Shown here: piece by piece, positions 22,924-30,850 of the stretch
Numbering within the stretch: position 1 is the first letter of the stretch
Layout: each line of letters begins with the position of its first letter
Assembly (NCBI GenBank): GCA_937949785.1
Contig: CALEDH010000008.1
Coordinates: forward strand, 234,028-272,770
Origin: an uncultured Sulfolobales archaeon
GTDB taxonomy: Archaea > Thermoproteota > Thermoprotei_A > Sulfolobales > NBVN01
Length of the DNA: 38,743 nt
Direction of reading: 5' to 3'
Position numbers and translations under genes: made by a program
The notes under the pieces: model-generated
Databases searched by the model: none
Seen by the model: the letters and a program-made list of their open reading frames with translations, nothing else
Told to the model about the DNA's origin: nothing

Positions 22924-24276
22924 ATGGTTGCGATGATAAAGAATTTTAATGAGTTGGCAAGCTCTAAATCACGTTTGGATGCGTTGAAGGTCCTTGAAGC
23001 TGGGTTGCAGGCAGCAGATCCTATTAGGTCTGTTAGAAATGCGATTAAGTTAGAGGGAAGTAAGTTAGTAGTTGGGGGTAGGGAGTACGACGTTAGTTCC
23101 GGTGTTAAGGTTTTAGGTTTTGGGAAGGCCTCGGCGAATATGGCATCCGCAGTTGAGGGAGTACTTAATGATTTAATAGTTAGTGGTGCGGTAGTCGTTC
23201 CTAAAGGTCTTAAACCCCCTAATCTAAGGAGGATTAAGATCTTATACGGCAGTCATCCAGTACCGGATGATGACAGTATTAACTCTACCAAGGAATTACT
23301 TAAGCTATGCTCTCGTAGTGAGGAGGACGTATTCATAGTTTTAATTTCAGGTGGTGGTTCAGCGTTATTTGAACTAACCGTAGACCCTATAACCCTCGAC
23401 GACCTCAAATTAACTACTACTCAACTACTTAAATGCGGTGCTGATATCAAGGAGATAAACACTGTGAGGAAGCATATATCGATGGTTAAGGGAGGACGTC
23501 TTGCCGAACTGCTATACCCATCAAAAGTTATATCACTGATACTATCAGACGTTGTCGGAGATCCTATAGAATTCATAGCGTCAGGCCCTACAGCTCCTGA
23601 CCCGACAACGTATGAAGATGCTATAGCATTACTTAAGAGGTATGGTATTTGGGATAATGTCCCACAATCAGTTAAGGACGTCTTGGTTAGGGGTTTGAAC
23701 AGAGGTTTGAGGGAGACACCTAAGCCTGGTGATAAGGTTTTCAATAATGTTTTAAACTACGTAGTTGCAAGTAATTACATAAGTTTGAAGGCTATGGAGG
23801 AGGAGGCCCGTAGGTTAGGGTATAACACCTTAATACTTACCTCTATGATTGAAGGTGAGGCTAGGGAGGTAGGTAAGCTGTTAGCAGGGGTCATGAAGAA
23901 CGTTGAGAAATATGATGAACCTATTGGTAAGCCAGCAGCAATTCTAGCAGGCGGTGAGACCACAGTCACCGTTCGGGGGAAGGGTATTGGGGGTAGGAAT
24001 CAAGAATTAGCCCTCTCAGTAGCTATCTCTATCGCCGGCTTAGATGACGTGGTCTTCACGTCAATAGGTTCTGACGGTGTTGACGGTGTGAGCATAGCTG
24101 CTGGTGGGATTGTAGACGGTAGGACCGTTTCTGATGGTAGGAAATTAGGTTTAGACCCCTACGAATTCCTAAATAATAATGACTCCTACAACTACTTAAG
24201 TAAGTTGGGGTCAGCGATAATAACAGGTCCTACAGGTACGAACGTAAATGACTTACTTGTAATGCTTGTTAAGTAG
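22924..24276 (+). CDS. Glycerate 2-kinase (MOFRL/DUF4147 family)
   Basis: About 450 residues, the normal length. It phosphorylates D-glycerate to 2-phosphoglycerate with ATP, the entry to lower glycolysis from the non-phosphorylative Entner-Doudoroff pathway of archaea. Seen: VLGFGKASANMASAVE near 63-79, LYGSHPVPDD, FIVLISGGGSALFE (ATP/glycerate site), INTVRKHISMVKGGRLAE, SDVVGDPIEFIASGPTAPDP, and the C-terminal MOFRL part with LAGGETTVTVRGKGIGGRNQ and SIGSDGVDG. GTG 22921, ATG 22924 and ATG 22933 are possible starts; I chose ATG 22924 from the TATA spacing. Divergent from a winged-helix regulator. Confidence 0.92.
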   Translation: MVAMIKNFNELASSKSRLDALKVLEAGLQAADPIRSVRNAIKLEGSKLVVGGREYDVSSGVKVLGFGKASANMASAVEGVLNDLIVSGAVVVPKGLKPPNLRRIKILYGSHPVPDDDSINSTKELLKLCSRSEEDVFIVLISGGGSALFELTVDPITLDDLKLTTTQLLKCGADIKEINTVRKHISMVKGGRLAELLYPSKVISLILSDVVGDPIEFIASGPTAPDPTTYEDAIALLKRYGIWDNVPQSVKDVLVRGLNRGLRETPKPGDKVFNNVLNYVVASNYISLKAMEEEARRLGYNTLILTSMIEGEAREVGKLLAGVMKNVEKYDEPIGKPAAILAGGETTVTVRGKGIGGRNQELALSVAISIAGLDDVVFTSIGSDGVDGVSIAAGGIVDGRTVSDGRKLGLDPYEFLNNNDSYNYLSKLGSAIITGPTGTNVNDLLVMLVK

Positions 24277-24288
24277 AGGTATTTTTAA

Positions 24289-25671
24289 TTGCTTATTAGG
24301 TTAGTAGTATTCCTAACGTTCTTCATGCCTTTATTGGGGATAATGCTAGCCCACAGCACGTATTTCTTCGCAAGCAATAAGTATAGGGGGCTTAATAAGT
24401 CGTTAAGCAGTGAACGTAGGGTCACCATCATAGTTCCTGTGAAGAACGAGCCCTTAGAACTTATTGAGGGTTTAATTGATGGTGTAGAGAATTCATGCAG
24501 TAAATGTGAATTACTGATAATATCAGACGACCCTGAGGAGAGGTTTTCAAAGATTAAGGATTTATGCGATTCTAAGGCACGTGAACTTCAGAAAACTGAG
24601 GTAAGACTTCTCACAGGTGATCCGGTTAATGGGAATAGGGTGAAGGCTTTAAACAGAGGGGTTACTGAGGCTAAGTATGAGTACATATTAGTGCTTGACG
24701 TTGATTCAAGGCCTGAGAAGGGCTTCATAGATAGGTTAGTTGAATGTGTTGAGAGCGGTTATGATGCATGCGTAGGTAGGTGGGATAGCTATCAAAGCAT
24801 CAGTAGTAGGTTAGCAATATCTATAAGTAGGGTTATGAAGTTCACCGTCGACGCCCTATATAAGGGTAGGTCAGCGTTAAACCTCTTTATATTCCCCCTA
24901 GGATCAGGTACGTTATTCAGGAAGAATTCATTACTTACCGTTGGTCTGTGGGATGACGTCATCCAGGACGATATGTACATAGGTATGAAATTATTTGTTA
25001 ACGGGTTTAAAACTAACTACGTAGATGATGCCATGGTTAAGGTTTTAGTCCCATCAACTTTTGAGTCTTTGAGAATACAGCAAGGTAGGTGGGCTTATGG
25101 CGCGTTAGAAGTTCTTAGAAAGACCTACAAACAGTTAATTAGGTCGAGGGTAGGTGTGTTGAAGAAGTTGGAAGCAGCTCTGTTCTTAGGCCAATACATA
25201 CCAGCATCTCTGCTCTTCCTCGGCAGCTTGATCGTCCCACTAACTGCGGTGTTGTTAAGGGATGATATAGCGAATTACGGATTAGCGTTAATGACATTAT
25301 CAGGCGCTGCTATTCTAACCTACGCTGTCGGACTATATAGATCGCTAATCAGTAAGTACGCGAGGAGATCTGTTGTGATTAGGACTATGGGGTCGTCAGC
25401 AGCTATTACTATAGCGTTATTACCAACCATATTCACTGGGACCCTTAAATCACTACTTGGTAAGAAGATCTACTACCGGGTGACCCCTAAAGGGAGTCAT
25501 GAAAGGATGTACCCAACGATGCACCTGAAGGAACTCATATACCTAACATACCTAGCGGTGGTTTCAGTAATTAACTTACTGGTAGGGAACACGTTAACAG
25601 CGCTTTGGTCTACCTCAATGGCAGTAGCTATAGTTTACGTCATGATTAGGTCTGGTAAGTTAGTTGCTTAG
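24289..25671 (+). CDS. Processive-type family 2 glycosyltransferase, membrane-bound
   Basis: 460 residues. An N-terminal membrane anchor (about 3-24), a cytosolic GT-A domain, then several C-terminal membrane helices (about 305-350, 360-385, 410-455). GT2 signatures: VTIIVPVKNE, LVLDVDSRP (Asp137 and Asp139 of the DxD), PLGSGTLFRKNSL, IQDDMYIG (catalytic Asp227/228) and QQGRW near 264-268, the cellulose/hyaluronan-synthase-like D,D,D,QxxRW set. It probably transfers sugar from an NDP donor to a lipid or a growing polysaccharide at the membrane. TTG 24289 has GAGGT eight bases ahead and lies 12 bp after glycerate kinase, so cotranscription is likely. Its stop overlaps the convergent gene by 4 bp. 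Confidence 0.87.
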   Translation: MLIRLVVFLTFFMPLLGIMLAHSTYFFASNKYRGLNKSLSSERRVTIIVPVKNEPLELIEGLIDGVENSCSKCELLIISDDPEERFSKIKDLCDSKARELQKTEVRLLTGDPVNGNRVKALNRGVTEAKYEYILVLDVDSRPEKGFIDRLVECVESGYDACVGRWDSYQSISSRLAISISRVMKFTVDALYKGRSALNLFIFPLGSGTLFRKNSLLTVGLWDDVIQDDMYIGMKLFVNGFKTNYVDDAMVKVLVPSTFESLRIQQGRWAYGALEVLRKTYKQLIRSRVGVLKKLEAALFLGQYIPASLLFLGSLIVPLTAVLLRDDIANYGLALMTLSGAAILTYAVGLYRSLISKYARRSVVIRTMGSSAAITIALLPTIFTGTLKSLLGKKIYYRVTPKGSHERMYPTMHLKELIYLTYLAVVSVINLLVGNTLTALWSTSMAVAIVYVMIRSGKLVA

Positions 25672-26663
25672 GTAGGGATTACGTATCCAGGTTCTTCAAT
25701 ACCTCCTACTAACACCCTATACTTATTAGTTGGTATAACTTTTTGAAGTATCCCTCTAACCCTTAACCTACCTCCGAGGTAGGATGTGTAGGAGTATAAA
25801 CCCTCGTAACTCACTATGCTGGTAATCTCACCGTAACTTAAGTTACTGCCCTTAGGATGTAGGACGTCGAGGACCTCATAGACGTAGGTAATGCTTGGGT
25901 AGTAAAGCGACCTGCAGTCATGGTCGAGGACCTCAACAATTAGTTCTATTGGATGTAGGTTAACGTATATCTCCGACCCGTACCTAGGATTTGAAGCGTC
26001 ATTAACGAACATCACGTTAACTACCCTACCCTTAACCAACAACCTCTTAAAAGGTGGGTAAATCCTACCTAACACCTCGGGTGGGAGCCCATATACCGCG
26101 GACTGCCTCACTAACGTCTCATAACTAGGTTTTAATGATGTGAAATTACCTACGCTCTCTAGGAATTCAGTAGAGCACTTACAGCCATATACCACCACAT
26201 CGATATCTGATACCCCAACGTTGTGGGTTTTAGTTAGCAGCGACCCAGTGACACCTAAGGAATTACCTACACTTCCAACATATGCTCTGAAGAGGTCTGC
26301 GAATTCTAGAACTGCTAGTTCTAACTCATCGTCAGACTTAGAAAGTATTTCCTGAAACCTTAGCTCTGGGTAGTAATAACTTCTTACATATCTTAAATTA
26401 ACCATCGGTACATACGTATTTAGTACTGGGTCGTAGACTAATTCCTGGTGTTGAGGTAGGTACTTATGTAGGCTCCTAACCCCGTAAGTCTTCAGAACCC
26501 TCCTATAGTATAAACCATTACGGCTCCATAGAGTTTTCTCATCTACCATAACGTACTTAACGTAGGCTATTAAACCGTTAGGTGGGTGGAGGTCCCCAAC
26601 CACTACTGAAATCCTTCCGAAGACGTCCTCAACGACGTCGTGGTCTCTGGGAGGTCTTAACAT
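25668..26663 (-). CDS. Archaeal predicted nucleotidyltransferase (COG1665 type)
   Basis: 331 residues. N-terminal domain (about 1-75) has VVGDLHPPNGLIAYVKYV, seen in archaeal COG1665 proteins. The nucleotidyltransferase core follows: GVTGSLLTKTHNVGVSDIDVV, with Gly140-Ser141 and the metal-ligand pair Asp153/Asp155. A C-terminal beta-rich part with YTSYLGGRLRVRGILQKV ends in PGYVIP. It should transfer a nucleotidyl group to RNA, protein or a small molecule; the target is unknown. ATG 26663 has a TATA box TTTATAGC on this strand near 26690-26700. Stand-alone gene; its stop overlaps the glycosyltransferase stop by 4 bp. Confidence 0.78.
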   Translation of the reverse strand: MLRPPRDHDVVEDVFGRISVVVGDLHPPNGLIAYVKYVMVDEKTLWSRNGLYYRRVLKTYGVRSLHKYLPQHQELVYDPVLNTYVPMVNLRYVRSYYYPELRFQEILSKSDDELELAVLEFADLFRAYVGSVGNSLGVTGSLLTKTHNVGVSDIDVVVYGCKCSTEFLESVGNFTSLKPSYETLVRQSAVYGLPPEVLGRIYPPFKRLLVKGRVVNVMFVNDASNPRYGSEIYVNLHPIELIVEVLDHDCRSLYYPSITYVYEVLDVLHPKGSNLSYGEITSIVSYEGLYSYTSYLGGRLRVRGILQKVIPTNKYRVLVGGIEEPGYVIPT

Positions 26664-26784
26664 TTAAGCACACCTAAGAGTTTTTCAGACGGTTTGCTAT
26701 AAATCACTACTTCATTAAGCTCGTGCTTCATCATCTAGGAAAATAAAGCGTAACGTCTTATTTAAGTGTTTGCGAAGTTAACTA

Positions 26785-26842
26785 CTTAACGGCAATGATG
26801 GTTAAGGTTAAATGATTACTCGGTTATCATAAGCTTAAAAAG
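26785..26842 (+). promoter_or_regulatory. thi4 promoter region with an inverted repeat
   Basis: CTTAAC (26785-26790) and GTTAAG (26801-26806) form a dyad with a 10-bp spacer. A TATA-like GCTTAAAAAG lies at about 26832-26841, 27 bp before the ATG at 26869, which fits a leaderless transcript. The dyad is placed like an upstream operator. Confidence 0.35.
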
Positions 26843-26868
26843 CCGCTAACAATGCTTAACTGACCTAT

Positions 26869-27675
26869 ATGAAGGAACCTCTTGAATTAAGGATTTCTAA
26901 GGCTATTTGGAGGTCAACAGCTGATGATTGGTTACGACTACTAAGCTCGGATGTGATTATAGTTGGTGCTGGACCTTCAGGACTTACAGCAGCTAATTAC
27001 CTGGCAAAGTCGGGGTGTAAGACATTAGTTTTAGAGAGGAGGTTGAGCTTCGGCGGCGGGATAGGGGGTGGTGGTATGTTACTCCATAAGATAGTAGTAG
27101 ATGATGAAGCGATTCCAATCCTTAAAGACTTCAAGATAGGGTATGAGTATCTAAGTGAGTACGACCTCTACGTATTAGATTCCTCCGAGTTAATGGCTAA
27201 ACTAGCTGCTAATGCCATAGATTCGGGGGCTAAGGTAATCACTGGAATGACTGTAGAGGACTTAATAGTTCGTGAGAAACCTTTTAAGGTTGAAGGTGTG
27301 GTGGTACAGTGGAGTGCTGTACTGCTTTCAGGACTTCACGTAGACCCGCTCTTCATCTACTCTAAGGCAGTAGTAGATGCTACAGGACATGATGCAGAGG
27401 TTATAAGAATAGTTGAGAGGAAGAACCCGGAAGTAGGTATTAAGGTCTTAGGTGAAAGATCTGCGTACGCTGAGGTAAGCGAGTCAAAGGTTGTAGAGAT
27501 GACTGGGAAGGTTGTTGAAGGACTCTACGTGTGTGGAATGGCGGTTGCAGCGCTAAGGCATATCTATAGAATGGGACCTATATTCAGCAGCATGTTGCTG
27601 TCAGGTAGGAAAGTAGCTGAGGAAGTACTTAAGGATTTAGGAGCTTATAAGATGACTAATCTAAAAAACGCTTAA
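26869..27675 (+). CDS. thi4: Thiamine thiazole synthase Thi4, archaeal His-type
   Basis: 268 residues. It makes the thiazole adenylate precursor of thiamine from NAD, glycine and sulfur. Seen: the dinucleotide motif DVIIVGAGPSGLTAANYL (28-45), RRLSFGGGIGGGGMLLHK, DATGHDAEV, and the C-terminal GLYVCGMAVAALRHIYRMGPIFSSMLLSG. In yeast a Cys of the enzyme itself donates the sulfur; at that place this protein has His157 (SGLHVDPL), as in the Methanocaldococcus enzyme that uses free sulfide with iron. So it should be catalytic rather than a suicide enzyme. It supplies thiamine diphosphate along with ThiL at 35.3 kb. ATG 26869, leaderless by TATA spacing. Confidence 0.95.
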   Translation: MKEPLELRISKAIWRSTADDWLRLLSSDVIIVGAGPSGLTAANYLAKSGCKTLVLERRLSFGGGIGGGGMLLHKIVVDDEAIPILKDFKIGYEYLSEYDLYVLDSSELMAKLAANAIDSGAKVITGMTVEDLIVREKPFKVEGVVVQWSAVLLSGLHVDPLFIYSKAVVDATGHDAEVIRIVERKNPEVGIKVLGERSAYAEVSESKVVEMTGKVVEGLYVCGMAVAALRHIYRMGPIFSSMLLSGRKVAEEVLKDLGAYKMTNLKNA

Positions 27676-27677
27676 AT

Positions 27678-28043
27678 TTAACGAAGCATTCGAAGTACAA
27701 TATACATTTCCGCCAGGGTCGTTATCGATATTATGATAGCTGCGTAGATAAGGCTGATAAGTGATAAGGCATTTTTAACTACTATATGTCTTTGTAAGTA
27801 CCTACTTCTATTAATGACTACAGCGATACCTGCATATGCGTGGACTACTAGTAGTAAGGTTGTCATATATCTAAGCAATGGCAACGTATGTACTTCACGA
27901 GATATCAAGTAGGTAAAACCTATAATCGACGGTATAGGTGATATCATACCATAGCCGCTCATAACGTATAGGAAGATAGCTATGGTTAACGGTATTGACG
28001 TGTATTCAACTAATTTTAAATATTTATAAATGCTTACACTCAT
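27678..28043 (-). CDS. Small four-helix membrane protein coupled to the SagB-like gene
   Basis: 121 residues with four hydrophobic segments at about 14-30, 35-48, 57-77 and 90-112. His52 (REVHTLP) and His68 (LLVVHAYAG) lie 16 residues apart near the ends of adjacent helices, which would suit haem b ligation, though I infer this only from spacing. No family is recognised with confidence. Its ATG overlaps the stop of the upstream flavoenzyme gene (TAATG), and GAGGAGGT lies just before it, so the two are translated together. The pair may form a membrane redox unit. It ends 2 bp from the convergent thi4 stop. Confidence 0.68.
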   Translation of the reverse strand: MSVSIYKYLKLVEYTSIPLTIAIFLYVMSGYGMISPIPSIIGFTYLISREVHTLPLLRYMTTLLLVVHAYAGIAVVINRSRYLQRHIVVKNALSLISLIYAAIIISITTLAEMYIVLRMLR

Positions 28044-28843
28044 TACCTCCTCAGCTCAGCATACACCCTCTGGAGTTCTTCGAATGTCATTTTATGAGGG
28101 GTTAACGGGATGCCGACAGGGAATATATATAGGGGTTCTTCATTCTTACTGGCTGAGACGGCTTTAGCGACATCTTCATCGTAGAATGCCCCTATAGCGA
28201 CAGTACCTAAGCCAAGCGATGTGGCCATGAGGTAAACGTTCTGCCCTACATGCCCGGCTTCTAAGATAACGTAACGCACACCTCTCTCACCGTACCTACT
28301 AGTAGTCCTCTCATAAACCGCACATATAACTATGTTGATCGGGGCTTCTCTAACCCAGTCCTGATTGAGAGAAGCTCGCCAAAGCTCATACCTCCTATCA
28401 CCGCTAACCACCAACTTTATCGAATGCCTTCTATGATCATACTTATAAACACCTGCCTCTAAGTACGCATCACCGCTTAGTAAGACGCTATTAGCCCCCA
28501 CCACTAAGTATATTTCAAGTGGGTAGGTAGCCCCTGCACTTGGCGCTGCCCTCCTAAGCCACCCGTAATACTCCCTCTCCACAACACCTTGCGTCGCCCA
28601 TAAAATCATAGCTACCTGCTCTACGGTTAGCGGTTTATTTAACCACTCCCTAATACTCTTCCTCATCAATATTGATTCCTCAACAGTTATTGATGTGGTT
28701 TTAGTAGGTAACGGTAATAATATTTCCTTAGGCAAAACCTCAACACCAATACCTACTTCAGTTAGTGGAGTAAATAAAGACAATATGACGTATAGAACGA
28801 TACCAACGCTTAATATTGCTGATATTAAATAACCTAACCTCAT
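28043..28843 (-). CDS. Membrane-anchored SagB-type nitroreductase-fold flavoenzyme
   Basis: 266 residues. A single hydrophobic segment (about 4-26) starts the protein like an uncleaved signal anchor. After it comes an FMN nitroreductase domain of the SagB/thiazole-oxidase type: RKSIREWLNKPLT (61-73), QVAMILWATQGV, RRAAPSAGATYPLEIYLVV (97-115), then ILEAGHVGQNVYLMATSLGLGTVAIGAFYDE. These are classic FMN-binding and dimer blocks. With N-in topology the enzyme domain would face the outside; with N-out it would stay inside. Its partner is the four-helix protein that overlaps its stop. No azoline peptide-modification genes (cyclodehydratase) are near, so a peptide toxin role is not supported. ATG 28843. 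Confidence 0.83.
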   Translation of the reverse strand: MRLGYLISAILSVGIVLYVILSLFTPLTEVGIGVEVLPKEILLPLPTKTTSITVEESILMRKSIREWLNKPLTVEQVAMILWATQGVVEREYYGWLRRAAPSAGATYPLEIYLVVGANSVLLSGDAYLEAGVYKYDHRRHSIKLVVSGDRRYELWRASLNQDWVREAPINIVICAVYERTTSRYGERGVRYVILEAGHVGQNVYLMATSLGLGTVAIGAFYDEDVAKAVSASKNEEPLYIFPVGIPLTPHKMTFEELQRVYAELRR

Positions 28844-28858
28844 CTATAATACCTATAG
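28844..28858. promoter_or_regulatory. Short dyad next to the SagB-like start
   Basis: CTATA (28844-28848) and TATAG (28854-28858) form a 15-bp dyad directly against the minus-strand ATG at 28843. It could be an operator or part of the start-site hairpin. It is short and AT-rich, so chance is possible. Confidence 0.25.
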
Positions 28859-28956
28859 AAGACTTTCTAAGTTTCATAATAAACCCTATTATGACCACCG
28901 CAAATACTACCCTACAACTCAATTAACCTCCACATCAGTAAGGCAGTTCACGATGT

Positions 28957-28966
28957 GTATATAAAT
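28957..28966 (+). promoter_or_regulatory. TATA box for the methyltransferase-like gene
   Basis: GTATATAAAT lies about 38 bp before the ATG at 29000. Expected transcription start is near 28988, leaving a short leader that includes TAGGTG as a possible ribosome site. Confidence 0.55.
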
Positions 28967-28999
28967 GCTTAATAATAACTTAGATAGGTGTAGAGTTGA

Positions 29000-30838
29000 A
29001 TGCTTGATTTTTTAAAGGTGTTTAAGAGGGAGGGTCCGAAGGGTATTGGCTATGTTAAGGACTACATCACCGGGAAGCCTGTTAAGGCTAGTAAGGATGA
29101 GATGAGAAGGCAGTTTGTTGAGAGGAGGTTAGTTAACGATTTCAGATATCCTAAGGAATTATTAGGCGTAGACGTAGATGTTGGCGTTGGTGGGAAGCGC
29201 TTAGGTAGTGTGGATATAGCGATATTTAAAACCTCAGATATTAAGGACGTTGTTAACAACGTATTTGCATTTGTATTAGTTAAGTCTGGAGATTTAGAGA
29301 AATTGAAGAAATTTATGTTGTCAAGCAGTGCTGAGTACGGCTTACTATATAGCCGTGAGAACTTCGTAGTACTTAAGAAACTCCCCGACAACACGTTTGA
29401 GGAAGTATGTGTGTTCCCCACCTATGGTGAGGACTTAAAACGTTTAGGAGGGTTAAGTAAGAGTTCGTTAAGGCCTACTAGTGAGTTGGGGACTCAGATA
29501 GATGACTTATATAGATATGTAGCTGATGCTGAGGGGTTAAGCGGTAGTAGACTGCTTGATGAATTCCTTAAACTACTCATGCTTAAGTTAGGTGATGAGG
29601 TTGTAGGCGGTGATGAATCACTTGCATGGATATCCGATGAGGAATTCTCAGAACTTATTAGAGGTGTTGAGAGCAGTAGTTTTAAGTCTAGAGTTGATTT
29701 ATTGATCAACAGCGTTAAGGGTAAGTTGTTAGTAGAGCCTGAAGCTAAGTTAGGTGTTAGAAGTAGGACTGTCGCTGAGTTTTTCAGAAGGCTTCACAAC
29801 ACCTCACTTCTTAGATGTAATGACGTATCAAAATATGAGTCACTACGAACTGTGGCTAGGGAACACCTAAGCGTTGGTAGGGGTGAAATGCTCACACCAC
29901 ATCCATTAGCAGACTTAATGGTTAGGATGCTTAACCCTAGTGACGAGGACTTAATAGTAGACCCTGCATGCGGGTCTGGAAGGCTGGTTAGTTGGAGTAT
30001 AAAGCATGTCAGAAGTAGGTATGACTTAGGCCTTGAAGACCTCTCAAACTTCGTTAAGAATAACATGCTCTGCGTAGATGTAAACCCAGACGCGGTTAAG
30101 TTAGCTAAGGCTTACATAGCGTTATATGCAGGCAGTCCTGGTAGTACGTTAGTAGCTGATAGTTTAACATCTTTTGATGTGTTAAGGGATGTTGGGCAGA
30201 GGGCATTAATCCCAGAACACCTAATACCAAGTCCTGGGAGGTTTGACGTAGTCTTAACCCACCCACCATTTAACATTAAGGGAAAAGTCAGTAATCCGCA
30301 TATCTTAGATCAGTACGAATTGGGGTATAAGTGGAATTACGATAGGAAATCATCAAGGTGGGTTAAGACCTCAGATATAGTTAAAGAGCAGTTAGTAGAA
30401 GTACTGTTCATTGAGAGATGTTTTCAGATGCTTAAGATGTATGGGAGGATGGCCATAGTTCTGTCAGAGGAGATACTTGCCTTAGGAGCTTTAGCCTACG
30501 TTAGGCAGTGGTTAGTGGAGAATGCGAGGATATTAGCTACCGTTTCACTACCACCTCAGACCTTCATCCCATACGGGGTTAAGGCGAAGGCCTTCCTACT
30601 GATAATACAGAAAGTACCTAAAGAGGAGTTAGAGAAGTTGAGGGCAAGTGAGTATAATGTCTACGTAGCTAATTTGGAGAGGTTGGGCTACGACGCGTTT
30701 GGAATACCCATATATAAGAGGGGGAGTGGTGGTGAGGTAGTTACAGATGAGTTAGGCAATCCAGTATTAGATAATGATGTCCAACTAATAGTTGATAAGT
30801 TCGATGAGTTTAAAAGGAATGAAGGAATAGGATTTTAA
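29000..30838 (+). CDS. Orphan HsdM-like N6-adenine DNA methyltransferase with N-terminal nuclease-like domain
   Basis: 612 residues. Residues 20-130 resemble the type I restriction R-subunit N-terminal fold (RRQFVERRLVNDFRYP, then GSVDIAIF, then VFAFVLVKSGD), but the nuclease Glu before the Lys is Leu, so it is probably inactive. A helical part (about 160-290) precedes the methyltransferase: LTPHPLADLMVRML, the SAM motif DPACGSGRLV (about 320-329), CVDVNPDAV, and motif IV LTHPPFN, where the catalytic Asn/Asp of (N/D)PPF is His421. No specificity or restriction gene is adjacent. It may be inactive, act in another way, or be a regulatory remnant. TATA box at about 28957-28966. Confidence 0.83.
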   Translation: MLDFLKVFKREGPKGIGYVKDYITGKPVKASKDEMRRQFVERRLVNDFRYPKELLGVDVDVGVGGKRLGSVDIAIFKTSDIKDVVNNVFAFVLVKSGDLEKLKKFMLSSSAEYGLLYSRENFVVLKKLPDNTFEEVCVFPTYGEDLKRLGGLSKSSLRPTSELGTQIDDLYRYVADAEGLSGSRLLDEFLKLLMLKLGDEVVGGDESLAWISDEEFSELIRGVESSSFKSRVDLLINSVKGKLLVEPEAKLGVRSRTVAEFFRRLHNTSLLRCNDVSKYESLRTVAREHLSVGRGEMLTPHPLADLMVRMLNPSDEDLIVDPACGSGRLVSWSIKHVRSRYDLGLEDLSNFVKNNMLCVDVNPDAVKLAKAYIALYAGSPGSTLVADSLTSFDVLRDVGQRALIPEHLIPSPGRFDVVLTHPPFNIKGKVSNPHILDQYELGYKWNYDRKSSRWVKTSDIVKEQLVEVLFIERCFQMLKMYGRMAIVLSEEILALGALAYVRQWLVENARILATVSLPPQTFIPYGVKAKAFLLIIQKVPKEELEKLRASEYNVYVANLERLGYDAFGIPIYKRGSGGEVVTDELGNPVLDNDVQLIVDKFDEFKRNEGIGF

Positions 30839-30850
30839 GCGTGGTAATTA

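Noticed and set aside
28043-28843. Azoline peptide (RiPP) biosynthesis cluster based on the SagB-type gene
   Set aside because: No cyclodehydratase, precursor peptide or exporter is nearby, and the protein is membrane-anchored.
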